This document shows positions 5,608-12,235 of a stretch of DNA of 12,235 nucleotides, piece by piece. The DNA comes from Microcaldota archaeon (GTDB taxonomy: Archaea > Micrarchaeota > Micrarchaeia > Anstonellales > Anstonellaceae). Position 1 is the stretch's first letter. Every line of letters begins with the position of its first letter. The notes beneath the pieces were generated by a model. It did no database searches. It had not been told where the DNA came from and saw only the letters and a program-made list of their open reading frames with translations. The DNA lies in the NCBI GenBank assembly GCA_026413805.1, contig JAOAKE010000026.1, positions 1 through 12,235 on the forward strand. Direction: 5' to 3'. The translations under genes and the position numbers were made by a program.

Positions 5608-7503
5608 TCATTTTAGGCGTATTGTGTCAAGGTCCATTGGGGCGCGCGAATCTATATGGAGGGCTTTTGAAACCGTCCGGCTAAGGTCGTCGCATTTTGT
5701 CTCATCTCCATGGAGGGTGAAGACTCGCTCAGGCTTTGGGCGCATGCTCTTCAGGAACGAAAGAAGCTGGGAGCGGTCAGAGTGCCCTGAGTAGCCTTCT
5801 ACTGTTTCAACCTGCATCGCGATTTTAAGCGAGGTAGCCCTGCCGTCTTCTCCGACCATTGGAACTTCCTTTGCCCCGCGCTGTATCTTCCTTCCAAGAG
5901 AAAGGGCTGACTGATAGCCCACAAAAAACAGGGCATTTTTCTCGTTGTCTGCAAGAAGCTTGAGGTATTCCACTGAAGGCCCGCCAGAAAGCATCCCTGA
6001 TGGCGCAATTATCACGCACGGGTCGCCCTCTGCTATTTCCTGCCTGTCTTTTTTGACTGGCTCAAATATCCTTGACTCAAATGGAGAGTCGTTTGAGAGA
6101 ATGCGCCGCTGTATGTTGTGGCGGAGGTATTCAGGGTAGGCAGTGTGTATTGCAGAGGCCTCAAGAATCATGCCGTCTAGGTAAACCGGGTAGTTGAAGT
6201 CCTTGTTCTTTGAGGCGTATTCTTCCATAACCAGCATTATCTCTTGCGAGCGCCCCACTGCAAAGGAGGGTATGAGCACCTTTCCGCCCCTTTTTAAAGT
6301 GGCTAGCGTAAGCTCCATCAACCGCTTGTCTGCCTCAAAGCGGTTTGGCTGGACGTCATTTCGCCCACCATAGGTGCTATCCAAAAATATGGTCTCTGCC
6401 CTTGGGAAAGTTGTGTTGGCTTGGTCAAAAAGGCGAGTGAAGCCGTATTTTATGTCTCCTGAAAATATTAGGTTGTGAAGCCCATCGCCTATGTGCAGGT
6501 GCGCCATGGCGCTTCCAAGTATGTGCCCTGCGTTGTAGAAGGTAAGCTTTATTTCTGGGGTTATGTCAATCACTTCTCCATAATCCACAGTCACCATGTG
6601 GGAGAGCTCTTTTTGTATGTCCTTTATGCCGTAGGGGGCAGAATAGGAAGAATTCTTGTTTGCAATTGATATGAAATCCATCTGCAAAAGCATGGCAAGC
6701 TCGCGGGTGGGGGTAGTGCAATAAACTGGCCCGTCGTAGCCATATGCATAAAGATAGGGGACAAAGCCGCAGTGGTCCATGTGGGCATGAGTGAGGACCA
6801 CTGCATCAATCTTGTCAAGCTCAAGGTTCATGGCATTAAGGTATGGGTAGGCTTTTGACGGCTCAAAGGTTTCTGGGTTTATGCCGCAGTCCACAAGCAC
6901 ATTTGAGGTGGGAGTCTGGACAAGGGCGCAGCTCCTCCCCACTTCGTAAAAGCCACCAAGGGCAGTGACCTTTACCCAGTCGCTCTTTTCAGGGGAGGGA
7001 GAGCAGATTTTCTTTCCAAGTGAAATGAGGAATTTCTTGCGGCTTTGCGCCTCTTTGAGCATGCTTGCCCGCACTCCCTTTATGGTGCTTGAAGGCATGG
7101 TGGGAGTGCGAAGGATGTTTGGAGCCCATGCTGTGCGCTGTATTATTGCCTTCAGGGTGGCGCCGCCCTTTCCAATTACCAGCCCGGGCTTTAAAGCCTC
7201 AATCACTACTTCTGAAAATTCGGGGTTGAAGTTTATTGCAGTCACGCCTGCTTCTGGCGGGATTATCTTCTTTATTTCAGACAGCGCTTCCTCTTGCGGA
7301 AGAAGGGAGGCAGGGTCGCTGCGGACAATGATGCGCTTCCTTATTGCGCCTGCTATCTTGCGGATTAGCTGGTCGTTTGCATAAAATGCATTTATGTCCC
7401 GCAGGTAAAGGACAATGTCCAGCCCCTCTGCCTCAACCCTTGTTAGCTTGCACTCACTGGGGACAAGTTCGTGCAGCTTCTTTTCTATTTCTTTTAGTTC
7501 CAA
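5608..7503 (-). CDS. aCPSF1/FttA: KH-domain beta-CASP ribonuclease, transcription termination factor
   Basis: This 631-residue protein is an archaeal homologue of the CPSF73 endonuclease, which cleaves RNA at U-rich 3' ends and drives transcription termination. Domains in order: an N-terminal KH-like domain (1-70), a second KH domain with GLVIGKGG (107-114), a metallo-beta-lactamase core and an inserted beta-CASP domain. Zinc ligands are all present: HxHxDH at 239-244 (THAHMDH), H327 (AGHILGSA), D350 (SGD), plus beta-CASP motif A D375 (LDSTYGG), motif B H574 (YSGHSD) and motif C H598 (TLHGD). Length is close to the usual roughly 635. The start is a TTG at 7503: no other start codon lies upstream before a stop, and the first KH domain needs it. 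It lies 62 bp after psmB, an arrangement also found in Methanocaldococcus. It converges with the surface-protein gene, leaving 7 bp. Confidence 0.95.
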   Translation of the reverse strand: MELKEIEKKLHELVPSECKLTRVEAEGLDIVLYLRDINAFYANDQLIRKIAGAIRKRIIVRSDPASLLPQEEALSEIKKIIPPEAGVTAINFNPEFSEVVIEALKPGLVIGKGGATLKAIIQRTAWAPNILRTPTMPSSTIKGVRASMLKEAQSRKKFLISLGKKICSPSPEKSDWVKVTALGGFYEVGRSCALVQTPTSNVLVDCGINPETFEPSKAYPYLNAMNLELDKIDAVVLTHAHMDHCGFVPYLYAYGYDGPVYCTTPTRELAMLLQMDFISIANKNSSYSAPYGIKDIQKELSHMVTVDYGEVIDITPEIKLTFYNAGHILGSAMAHLHIGDGLHNLIFSGDIKYGFTRLFDQANTTFPRAETIFLDSTYGGRNDVQPNRFEADKRLMELTLATLKRGGKVLIPSFAVGRSQEIMLVMEEYASKNKDFNYPVYLDGMILEASAIHTAYPEYLRHNIQRRILSNDSPFESRIFEPVKKDRQEIAEGDPCVIIAPSGMLSGGPSVEYLKLLADNEKNALFFVGYQSALSLGRKIQRGAKEVPMVGEDGRATSLKIAMQVETVEGYSGHSDRSQLLSFLKSMRPKPERVFTLHGDETKCDDLSRTVSKALHIDSRAPMDLDTIRLK

Positions 7504-7518
7504 GCCGTCGCCTTCTTT

Positions 7519-7537
7519 ATTTCGCTGATTGCGAAAT
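7519..7537. repeat. Inverted repeat upstream of aCPSF1
   Basis: ATTTCGC (7519-7525) and GCGAAAT (7531-7537) are perfect complements around a 5-nt loop, 16 nt before the TTG start. An AT-rich TATA-like stretch (minus-strand TTAATTTAATTT) overlaps its upstream arm. It could be an operator, a leader hairpin, or a processing site between psmB and aCPSF1 on a joint transcript. Confidence 0.55.
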
Positions 7538-7565
7538 TAAATTAACTGAAAAATGACTGGTTATC

Positions 7566-8210
7566 CTATTGTATCAGCTTCTCAATTTCAGAGCGTTCAA
7601 GGCGCTTGAAGCCGCCTTTAGTTATTGTTACAACATCTACATTCTCTCCTGTGGCTGCATCGCGCTTCATGGCGGCTGCAACTGCCCGTGCGGCAACCCT
7701 CAGGTTGTCCTTTACCGTGCCGCCCTCTTTGTACATCTCCTCAAGAAGCCCGTATGCGACAGGTGAGCCCGAGCCTGTTGAAACAAACTTTTCCTCAGTC
7801 ATGCCGCCCAATGCGTCAAGGCTGAATACCTCGGGCTTTTCGTTGCTTATGCCTCCTACCAAAAGCTGGACAAAGAACGGGTAGAATTTGTAATTGTGGA
7901 GGAGGTTGGACAAGAGCATGGCAGCTGCACGCACGCTCATGGGCTTGCCGTGCTTGAATTTGTAAAGCGAGGCTTCTGCCTGCATAAGGCGGATCAGCGC
8001 CTGGGCATCGCCCACCCCGCCTGCTATTGTCATTGAAATGTGGTCGTCTATTTGGTATATCTTCTGTATGTCTTTGTTTGCTATGAAGTAGCCCATGGTC
8101 GCTCGCTTGTCAGAGGCAAATATCACTCCGTCGCTGCACACCAGCCCGACCGTGGTCGTGCCAGTTGAAAGCACCTTGTCTTCCATCTCCTTTTTTGATT
8201 TTGTAGCCAT
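7566..8210 (-). CDS. psmB: Proteasome beta subunit (20S core)
   Basis: This 214-residue catalytic beta subunit of the archaeal 20S proteasome is a threonine protease that degrades unfolded or tagged proteins inside a four-ring barrel. The propeptide is 17 residues (ending STG), cleaved before T18. In mature numbering the catalytic residues are T1, D17 (ASDKRATMG) and K33 (DIQK), all in place, and the C-terminal half has the expected STGSGSPVAYG and a RDAATGENVDVV block near D166/S169. This subunit should therefore be self-processing and active. The start is the ATG at 8210, with GAGGGG 6 nt upstream; the frame extends further up to 8282 but without a ribosome site and beyond the normal propeptide. 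It is followed by aCPSF1, linking protein and RNA turnover. The leader region holds strong inverted repeats. Confidence 0.96.
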   Translation of the reverse strand: MATKSKKEMEDKVLSTGTTTVGLVCSDGVIFASDKRATMGYFIANKDIQKIYQIDDHISMTIAGGVGDAQALIRLMQAEASLYKFKHGKPMSVRAAAMLLSNLLHNYKFYPFFVQLLVGGISNEKPEVFSLDALGGMTEEKFVSTGSGSPVAYGLLEEMYKEGGTVKDNLRVAARAVAAAMKRDAATGENVDVVTITKGGFKRLERSEIEKLIQ

Positions 8211-8254
8211 AAGAACCCCTCTTTGACTGGAAGTTTTAGCAAAACAAACGGGCT

Positions 8255-8300
8255 CTTCTAATCTCTTTGAGGATAAGAGCATTAGAAGGAAGTGCTTCTA
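8255..8300 (-). promoter_or_regulatory. Two mutually exclusive hairpins in the psmB upstream region
   Basis: On the plus strand, CTTCTAATCTCTT (8255-8267) pairs with AAGAG plus ATTAGAAG (8275-8279, 8281-8288), a 13-bp stem with one bulged C at 8280 and a 7-nt loop. TAGAAG (8283-8288) can instead pair with CTTCTA (8295-8300), 6 bp with a 6-nt loop. The shared middle arm makes the two structures exclusive. TATA candidates are minus-strand TTATAAG (8321-8315) and TTATAGA (8303-8297), so it is unclear whether the whole element is transcribed. It may equally be a set of DNA operator half-sites. Confidence 0.5.
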
Positions 8301-8358
8301 TAAGAAAACAAATGCTTATAATTGTTTGCGATTCGCTTGTGATTAGTGGCTGCGCTGC

Positions 8359-8832
8359 CTAATATGTCTTTTGAGCCCCGCCCTTTTTGGCAAATAGAGA
8401 AAAAAGCCGCTTGCATTCCTCTTTGAGAAAGCCCCCTTTTATCCTTACCTTGCACCTGCCCAGCCGCTTGAGCCTGCTGTTTGAGAGGGAAATTTCACAA
8501 AAGCCGGCTTTTTTCGCATCGCTGATGCTTGCGCCGTAAATTATCTTGCCTATCTTCGCCCAGTGGATTGCTGAAAAGCACATGGGGCAGGGCTCGCAGG
8601 TGGAGTAGATTTCGCTTCCAGCGAGGCTGATTGCCCTGAGCCTCTTGCATGCCTGCCTTATGGCCTCAATTTCTGCATGGGCGGTGATGTCGGACTTTTG
8701 CCAGACGCTGTTGTGGGCAATCGCAACTGCCCTTCCACCTTTTACAATGCAGGCGCCGAATGGCGCACCGCCGCTTTTTATTCCCTTGAGGGCAGCGCCT
8801 ATTGCAAGGCGCATGAATTTTTCTTCTTTCAT
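8359..8832 (-). CDS. Cytidine/deoxycytidylate-deaminase-fold nucleoside or base deaminase
   Basis: This 157-residue zinc-dependent deaminase has the two signature blocks: TAHAE (H52 zinc ligand, E54 proton shuttle) and CEPCPMC (zinc ligands C82 and C85). Hydrolytic deamination of a base or nucleoside is therefore expected. The flanking text, PFGACIV near 24-30, SEIYSTCEPCPMCFSAIHWA and IIYGASISDAKKAGF, is closest to guanine-deaminase-like proteins (GuaD type) rather than tRNA adenosine deaminase. The exact substrate is not decided by sequence alone. The start is the ATG at 8832, 11 nt after the stop of the KaiC-like gene, so both belong to one operon. An upstream extension to 8892 would overlap that gene and is not part of the family. 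The C terminus is basic and short. Confidence 0.88.
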   Translation of the reverse strand: MKEEKFMRLAIGAALKGIKSGGAPFGACIVKGGRAVAIAHNSVWQKSDITAHAEIEAIRQACKRLRAISLAGSEIYSTCEPCPMCFSAIHWAKIGKIIYGASISDAKKAGFCEISLSNSRLKRLGRCKVRIKGGFLKEECKRLFSLFAKKGGAQKTY

Positions 8833-8843
8833 CCCAAACCAAC

Positions 8844-9545
8844 TTACAGCCTTACCACAAGCCCTTGGCTGGTTATCTCGTAGCGATGCCATGAGGGAGA
8901 GGCGCCCATCAGCCCGCGAACCCGCAGCTTGTCTTCCTGGAACTCAATCACCCCGTCCATGAGGTGCTCTGCCATCTTGACATGGCGCTCGTCATGCATG
9001 CCGCGCTCAAGCACATACATTGCAGTGGCTCCTGCGCGCCTGAACTTCCCTGTAATGAATTGAAGGAAGCGAAAGACCGAGTCTGGCGGGTTGGTTTCAA
9101 GAAGCGAGGAAATTGAATGGAAGCCGAGGCGGTGGTTCTCTGCAATCTGCACTATTTGCTCCTGCAGGCTGGAAAGCTGCATCGAGATGGCAGAAAGGTC
9201 TTCAGTCCCATTTACATATACTACAATTCCTTCATCTTCAAGCGAAGGGTCGTAAAGCTTGGAGTAGCAGTCAATCACTTGCAGCAGGCCATTTTGCTCA
9301 AATTCGCCTATCTTCCAGCCAGAAGACTCCATCATCTGCTTCCACTCTTGAAAGCCATAGTCAGTCAGGACAAATATCCCGGGCACGTTCATCTTCAAGC
9401 CCTCGTAGACAAACTGCATAAGGAGTGGCTTTTTTCCGCAAAGTGGCTCTCCGTAGAGAAGAACGTTGCTTGCAAGGGGAAGGCCGCCGCCAAGTATGCC
9501 ATCAAAGCTCCGGATGCCTGTTGGAAGGAGAAGGTCTGATGCCAT
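8844..9545 (-). CDS. KaiC/RAD55-like protein with degenerate Walker motifs
   Basis: This 233-residue protein has the KaiC/RAD55 (RecA-fold) layout: LPTGIRSFDGILGGGLPLASNVLLYG opens the domain, then a P-loop-like block and a C-terminal HLMDGVIEF strand typical of the family (HLADSV... in the neighbour). The P-loop, G32-EPLCGKKP, keeps GxxxxGK but replaces the Thr/Ser after Lys with Lys-Pro, and the Walker B aspartate is replaced by H143 (FHSISSLL). Metal-dependent ATP hydrolysis is therefore doubtful; it may bind nucleotide weakly or act as a regulatory partner. It is divergently arranged with an intact KaiC-family ATPase and shares a palindromic TATA with it. The ATG at 9545 has GTGAT shortly upstream. 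It forms an operon with the deaminase. Archaeal KaiC-like proteins in general act in signalling and motility regulation; the role here is unknown. Confidence 0.85.
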   Translation of the reverse strand: MASDLLLPTGIRSFDGILGGGLPLASNVLLYGEPLCGKKPLLMQFVYEGLKMNVPGIFVLTDYGFQEWKQMMESSGWKIGEFEQNGLLQVIDCYSKLYDPSLEDEGIVVYVNGTEDLSAISMQLSSLQEQIVQIAENHRLGFHSISSLLETNPPDSVFRFLQFITGKFRRAGATAMYVLERGMHDERHVKMAEHLMDGVIEFQEDKLRVRGLMGASPSWHRYEITSQGLVVRL

Positions 9546-9588
9546 GCAATCACTGGTAGTTTTATGACGTGAAATAGATACGCTGCAG

Positions 9589-9598
9589 GTTTATAAAC
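9589..9598. promoter_or_regulatory. Shared palindromic TATA box of the divergent KaiC genes
   Basis: GTTTATAAAC is a perfect 10-bp palindrome. Its centre is about 26 bp from the plus-strand ATG at 9620, predicting a leaderless mRNA. In the other direction it predicts a start near 9568 with a leader of about 22 nt for the degenerate KaiC-like gene. It is the only TATA-like sequence in the spacer, so both genes may compete for it. Confidence 0.6.
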
Positions 9599-9619
9599 AT
9601 TCGTGGAGTGCTCTTTGTG

Positions 9620-10453
9620 ATGGCAACAGATACAGAGAAGATCAGGCCTTCAATAAAACCAATAAGGCGAGGAGAGTATGCGCCTCCTTCCCAGGCAAGA
9701 AAGGCGCCTGCGCCTGCGGAGAAGGCAGGGGATGGGGGGAAGGTAAAAAGCGGCATAGACGGGTTTGACCAGCTCATAGGAGGCGGATTTGAGCCCTTGA
9801 GCATAAATTTAGTCATGGGCGAGGCTGGGAGCGGCAAGACCACCTTTCTTTCGCAGTTTCTCTACAACGGGGCTGTGAAATACGGCGAGCCAGGGGTGCT
9901 TTTGACGTTTGAGGAAAGCGCCGAATCAGTGGAATCGCACATGGCAAAATACGGCTTTGACTTCAAGTCCCTTGAAGAGCAGCTCTTGTTCCAGCCGATA
10001 AATTACCGCCCGCACGAGGTAAAAAAGCTGGTGGATGAGGGAGGCGGGCTGATATTGGACACCATTTCTTCGCTTGGAGCAAAGAGGCTGGCAATTGACT
10101 CTTTAACCTCATATGCCCTGCTGTTTGACTCTGCCTACCAAGCAAGGGAAGCCGAGATTTCCTTGTTTGAGCTTTTGAAAAAGTGGGGCTGCACCTCGCT
10201 TCTTTCAGCAGAGGGGCTGCCCTCATCAAAAAAGGCAAAAGGCACAATGGGGATGGAGCACCTTGCAGACTCTGTGACTGTGCTCTACCACCCGCGCCAC
10301 CAGTCTGTCAGGTTCAGGGCAATAGAAGTGACCAAGCTGCGAGGGGGAAAGCCTGTTGAAAAGATATGCCCGTTTGAGCTTATAGAGGGAGTAGGCATAC
10401 GAGTATACCCTGACGAGGAAATTTTTTACGAAATAAAGGAAAAGGAGGACTAG
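9620..10453 (+). CDS. KaiC-family ATPase (intact Walker motifs)
   Basis: This 277-residue single-domain KaiC/RAD55-type ATPase has a variable, basic and Pro/Ala-rich N-terminal tail (1-40). The RecA fold then begins (VKSGIDGFDQLIGGGFEPLS). Walker A is GEAGSGKTT (67-75), the paired catalytic acids are in TFEES (E98, E99), and Walker B is RLAIDSLTSY with D160. Late elements include MEHLADSVTVLYH and a basic RFRAIEVTKLRGG arm that contacts the neighbouring subunit's nucleotide in KaiC-type hexamers. It should hydrolyse ATP and may oligomerise. The ATG at 9620 is favoured by the TATA spacing; a GTG at 9608 adds four residues. The stop is 5 bp from the convergent regulator gene. Its divergent partner is a degenerate paralogue, suggesting an active/inactive pair. 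No circadian role is implied. Confidence 0.9.
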   Translation: MATDTEKIRPSIKPIRRGEYAPPSQARKAPAPAEKAGDGGKVKSGIDGFDQLIGGGFEPLSINLVMGEAGSGKTTFLSQFLYNGAVKYGEPGVLLTFEESAESVESHMAKYGFDFKSLEEQLLFQPINYRPHEVKKLVDEGGGLILDTISSLGAKRLAIDSLTSYALLFDSAYQAREAEISLFELLKKWGCTSLLSAEGLPSSKKAKGTMGMEHLADSVTVLYHPRHQSVRFRAIEVTKLRGGKPVEKICPFELIEGVGIRVYPDEEIFYEIKEKED

Positions 10454-10458
10454 GCAAT

Positions 10459-10974
10459 TTACTGCTTATCAGCCTGCTTCCTGCTTCGTGCATCATCCAC
10501 AATGGCGAGCCAAGAGTCGCCTATTTTTGCCAAGTAGTTCCCAAATGTCTTTGAAAGGGAAATGGTCATTGGGCGGAACTTCCGCTTGCTTTCAAGGGCG
10601 ATTATTGTCTGGCGCTCCACTTTTATCATGCCTATCCGCTTCAACCTTGGAAGAACGCGATTGTAGAAGGTTGCCTTTGAGATGCTGCTTGAGGAGACAA
10701 ACTTTCCTATTTGCTCGCCTGAAAGCTGGGTATTTTCCACCAGCAGCTTGAGGAACGCCACTGCTATCTCGTTGTACTTGCGCTGGTATTTGCGCGGGAA
10801 AATAAAGTTCACGACTTCTTCCAGCTGCCAGATGTTGCGGGTGGGGTTTTCGTTTGAGTCTTGGAAGGTGCGAAGCTCAGGCGAATTGTATGGGGGAAGG
10901 TAAATGGAATCTTTTGAGGGGATGCCGCGCGAGGCTATGGTGCGGAGTTTCTCCCCTTCCTGTTCATCTGCCAT
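10459..10974 (-). CDS. Winged-helix DNA-binding protein, probable transcription regulator
   Basis: This 171-residue soluble protein has a polar, probably disordered N terminus (1-50). A winged helix-turn-helix spans about 65-130: helix KYNEIAVAFLKLLVENTQ, then LSGEQIGKFV, then a recognition-helix-like SSISKATFYNRVLPRLKRIGMIKVE, and a wing ending TIIALESKRKF. The ATFYNRVLPRLKRIGMI stretch is what a recognition helix plus start of a wing looks like in MarR/ArsR-type regulators. No ligand domain or cysteine is present. The start is the ATG at 10974, about 25 bp from a TATA box, which suggests a leaderless mRNA; an in-frame ATG at 11031 would put the box inside the gene. It follows the site-2 protease gene by 41 bp. 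Targets are unknown; the convergent KaiC gene is the nearest neighbour. Confidence 0.82.
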   Translation of the reverse strand: MADEQEGEKLRTIASRGIPSKDSIYLPPYNSPELRTFQDSNENPTRNIWQLEEVVNFIFPRKYQRKYNEIAVAFLKLLVENTQLSGEQIGKFVSSSSISKATFYNRVLPRLKRIGMIKVERQTIIALESKRKFRPMTISLSKTFGNYLAKIGDSWLAIVDDARSRKQADKQ

Positions 10975-10996
10975 GCGTGGCTTTACGGAATTAGAG

Positions 10997-11005
10997 TTTT
11001 TATAA
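10997..11005 (-). promoter_or_regulatory. TATA box of the winged-helix gene
   Basis: Minus-strand TTATAAAAA lies about 25 bp before the ATG at 10974, in the 41-bp gap after the protease gene. It gives the regulator its own promoter, with a leaderless start. Confidence 0.6.
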
Positions 11006-11015
11006 TTGCGCCTGC

Positions 11016-12188
11016 TTAGCGCAAAAGCCATGGCGAAAGAGTCAGAAGGAAGGAAAACGCCACTGTGTAGGAAATAAGCCTTTGGGCAAGCGGATGGGGG
11101 ACTGCATTTCGCATGAGGTGGTAGCCGTCAAATAATGGCAGGGGCACAAGGTTCACTGCTGCAACAATCATGTTAAGTGAAAAGGTAAGGGCAAAAAATG
11201 AGGCTATCTGGCGGGTGGCAGCGCTGGGGGCGGCCAAGAAAAAGAAGGAGAAGAGCAAAAGGGCGAAGAAGAAAACAATGGCAGTTGCAAAATTGGCGGC
11301 TGTGCCTGCCACCAAAACTGAATTTTGCCTGATTTTGTTCTCAGAAAAAAGCTTCTTTTCATCTATGTCTACAAATGCGCCAATCGGTATGAAGCCAAAA
11401 AAGGCAAGCCCACTGGATTTGACAGGAATCCTGTAAAGCCTGGCAAGTATTCCATGCGATGCCTCATGGGCTGCCAGCACCACTGCAAGGGCTGAGACTC
11501 CCAGCACCAAGTCCAAATTGATGCCTGGGATGAGGGGCACGCCACCTGGCGGGGTGGAGGCTAAAACTTGGTGGTCGCCCAACAAGGCAGACAGCACTGC
11601 GCCAGCTACCATTAAGCCATATGCGATTATGCTCATGGTGGTAGAGAGGGCAATCCCGCCAAGGACAAGAAACACAAAGGAAAGAAACGGCAGAATTCCT
11701 GATTCTTTTGCCTCTTGCTGAAAACGGACTCCTGCCGAGGCAAATTCCTCCCCGCCACGCAGCATTGAGAGAAGGAACAACATTGCGACAGGAAGGAGGG
11801 ATGAAAGAAACACAAGGAAGAAGGTGCCTATTGAATAAGTTGCAATTGTGCTTTTCCACTCAATCTTTTTCTTTGGCATCAAAAAATAGGCAAATGAGCC
11901 GTAAGCCACCACCATGCCAATTTCTGCAAAGTGCTGCCAGAGGCCCCTGTATTTTTGGGAAAGCCTGTCAAGCAAGGCAAGCCCCTGCCTGCTGCGAAGC
12001 AGAAAAATGCCCCAGAATGACTCAAGGGAATACGCCTTTGAGATTATCACACCACATAAAGCGAGCACCACTGCTGCTGCTACTGCTTTTGCAAAGGCAG
12101 GGAGCTGGGACTCCACGATTTCCAAGAACAATGCCACTGAAAGCGCAACTGCCAGCAGCACAAATGCGAGCTTTGTTTTATCTTTCAT
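11016..12188 (-). CDS. Site-2 protease family (M50) intramembrane metalloprotease
   Basis: This 390-residue, multi-pass membrane protein has about 8 or more hydrophobic segments. The zinc motif HEASH (H241, E242, H245) lies in a transmembrane helix (VVLAAHEASHGILA), and the third ligand D354 is in NLVPLPLFDGYH (346-357), the M50 signature NxxPxPxxDG. Site-2 proteases cut transmembrane segments of substrates, often to release membrane-tethered transcription factors. No PDZ domain is visible between the two motifs; the segment holds VKSSGLAFFGFIPIGAFVDIDE. The N-terminal roughly 210 residues are extra transmembrane helices, as in other archaeal members. The start is the ATG at 12188, placed about 25 bp from a T-rich box and without a Shine-Dalgarno motif. 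A membrane-anchored regulator is encoded about 7 kb away, a possible substrate by inference only. Confidence 0.92.
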   Translation of the reverse strand: MKDKTKLAFVLLAVALSVALFLEIVESQLPAFAKAVAAAVVLALCGVIISKAYSLESFWGIFLLRSRQGLALLDRLSQKYRGLWQHFAEIGMVVAYGSFAYFLMPKKKIEWKSTIATYSIGTFFLVFLSSLLPVAMLFLLSMLRGGEEFASAGVRFQQEAKESGILPFLSFVFLVLGGIALSTTMSIIAYGLMVAGAVLSALLGDHQVLASTPPGGVPLIPGINLDLVLGVSALAVVLAAHEASHGILARLYRIPVKSSGLAFFGFIPIGAFVDIDEKKLFSENKIRQNSVLVAGTAANFATAIVFFFALLLFSFFFLAAPSAATRQIASFFALTFSLNMIVAAVNLVPLPLFDGYHLMRNAVPHPLAQRLISYTVAFSFLLTLSPWLLR

Positions 12189-12210
12189 GACGCACAATGT
12201 TGCAGCAAAA

Positions 12211-12220
12211 GAATAAAAAA
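12211..12220 (-). promoter_or_regulatory. TATA-like box of the site-2 protease gene
   Basis: Minus-strand TTTTTTATTC lies about 27 bp before the ATG at 12188. It is a weak match, but the spacing fits a leaderless start. The remaining bases to the window edge hold no recognisable feature. Confidence 0.35.
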
Positions 12221-12235
12221 CGCCCTGTAGTTAAT

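Noticed and set aside
5237..5611. Minus-strand open frame opposite the surface-protein C terminus
   Set aside because: It mirrors the Lys/Glu-rich tail and transmembrane region, giving a Ser/Phe-rich shadow product with no start signal.
8211..8282. N-terminal extension of psmB
   Set aside because: It would give an unusually long propeptide and passes through the hairpin region; the ATG at 8210 has a GAGGGG ribosome site.
11708..12190. Plus-strand open frame of 160 codons opposite the site-2 protease
   Set aside because: It is antisense to a strongly supported membrane protease and has no recognisable domain or ribosome site.
1..12235. CRISPR arrays, insertion sequences, attachment sites or rRNA/tRNA genes
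   Set aside because: No regularly spaced repeats, transposase motifs, terminal inverted repeats with target duplications, or RNA gene signatures were seen on either strand.

Overview
The window looks archaeal, most likely from a small-genome DPANN-type lineage (Diapherotrites/Micrarchaeota-like is a guess). Reasons: a KH-containing beta-CASP nuclease of the aCPSF1 type next to an archaeal proteasome beta subunit, KaiC/RAD55-family ATPases, secreted proteins with many N-glycosylation sequons, and archaeal TATA boxes about 25 bp before several ATG codons, which suggests leaderless mRNAs. No rRNA, tRNA, CRISPR array or insertion sequence was seen. Functional names come from recognised motifs and remembered family sequences; no database search was possible.

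Left end (1-1600, minus strand). A truncated prenyltransferase/squalene-oxidase-repeat gene runs off the window. It is preceded by a very good match to a fluoride riboswitch (crcB RNA) at 416-477, which has its own TATA box. Upstream lies a deoxyhypusine synthase family gene whose sequence resembles the bacterial DHS-like branch more than canonical archaeal DHS.

Cell-surface block (1600-5600). On the minus strand, a secreted or anchored helical glycoprotein and a small lipoprotein form an operon that ends in a U-rich terminator. Diverging from them on the plus strand is a three-gene operon: a membrane-anchored winged-helix protein with a beta-sandwich ectodomain, a 51-residue LysW-like zinc-ribbon protein, and a large membrane-anchored protein with several beta-sandwich domains. 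This looks like a surface-sensing or envelope module, by inference only.

RNA and protein turnover block (5608-8358, minus strand). psmB (proteasome beta) is followed by aCPSF1 (transcription termination and RNA 3'-end nuclease), a gene pair also adjacent in methanogens. Both upstream regions contain strong inverted repeats.

KaiC block (8359-10453). A CMP/dCMP-deaminase-fold enzyme follows a KaiC-like protein that has lost key Walker A and Walker B residues. This pair diverges from an intact KaiC-family ATPase across a 10-bp palindromic TATA element that could serve both directions.

Right end (10459-12235, minus strand). A multi-pass site-2 protease (M50) is followed by a soluble winged-helix regulator with its own TATA box, placed at the 3' end of the protease gene.
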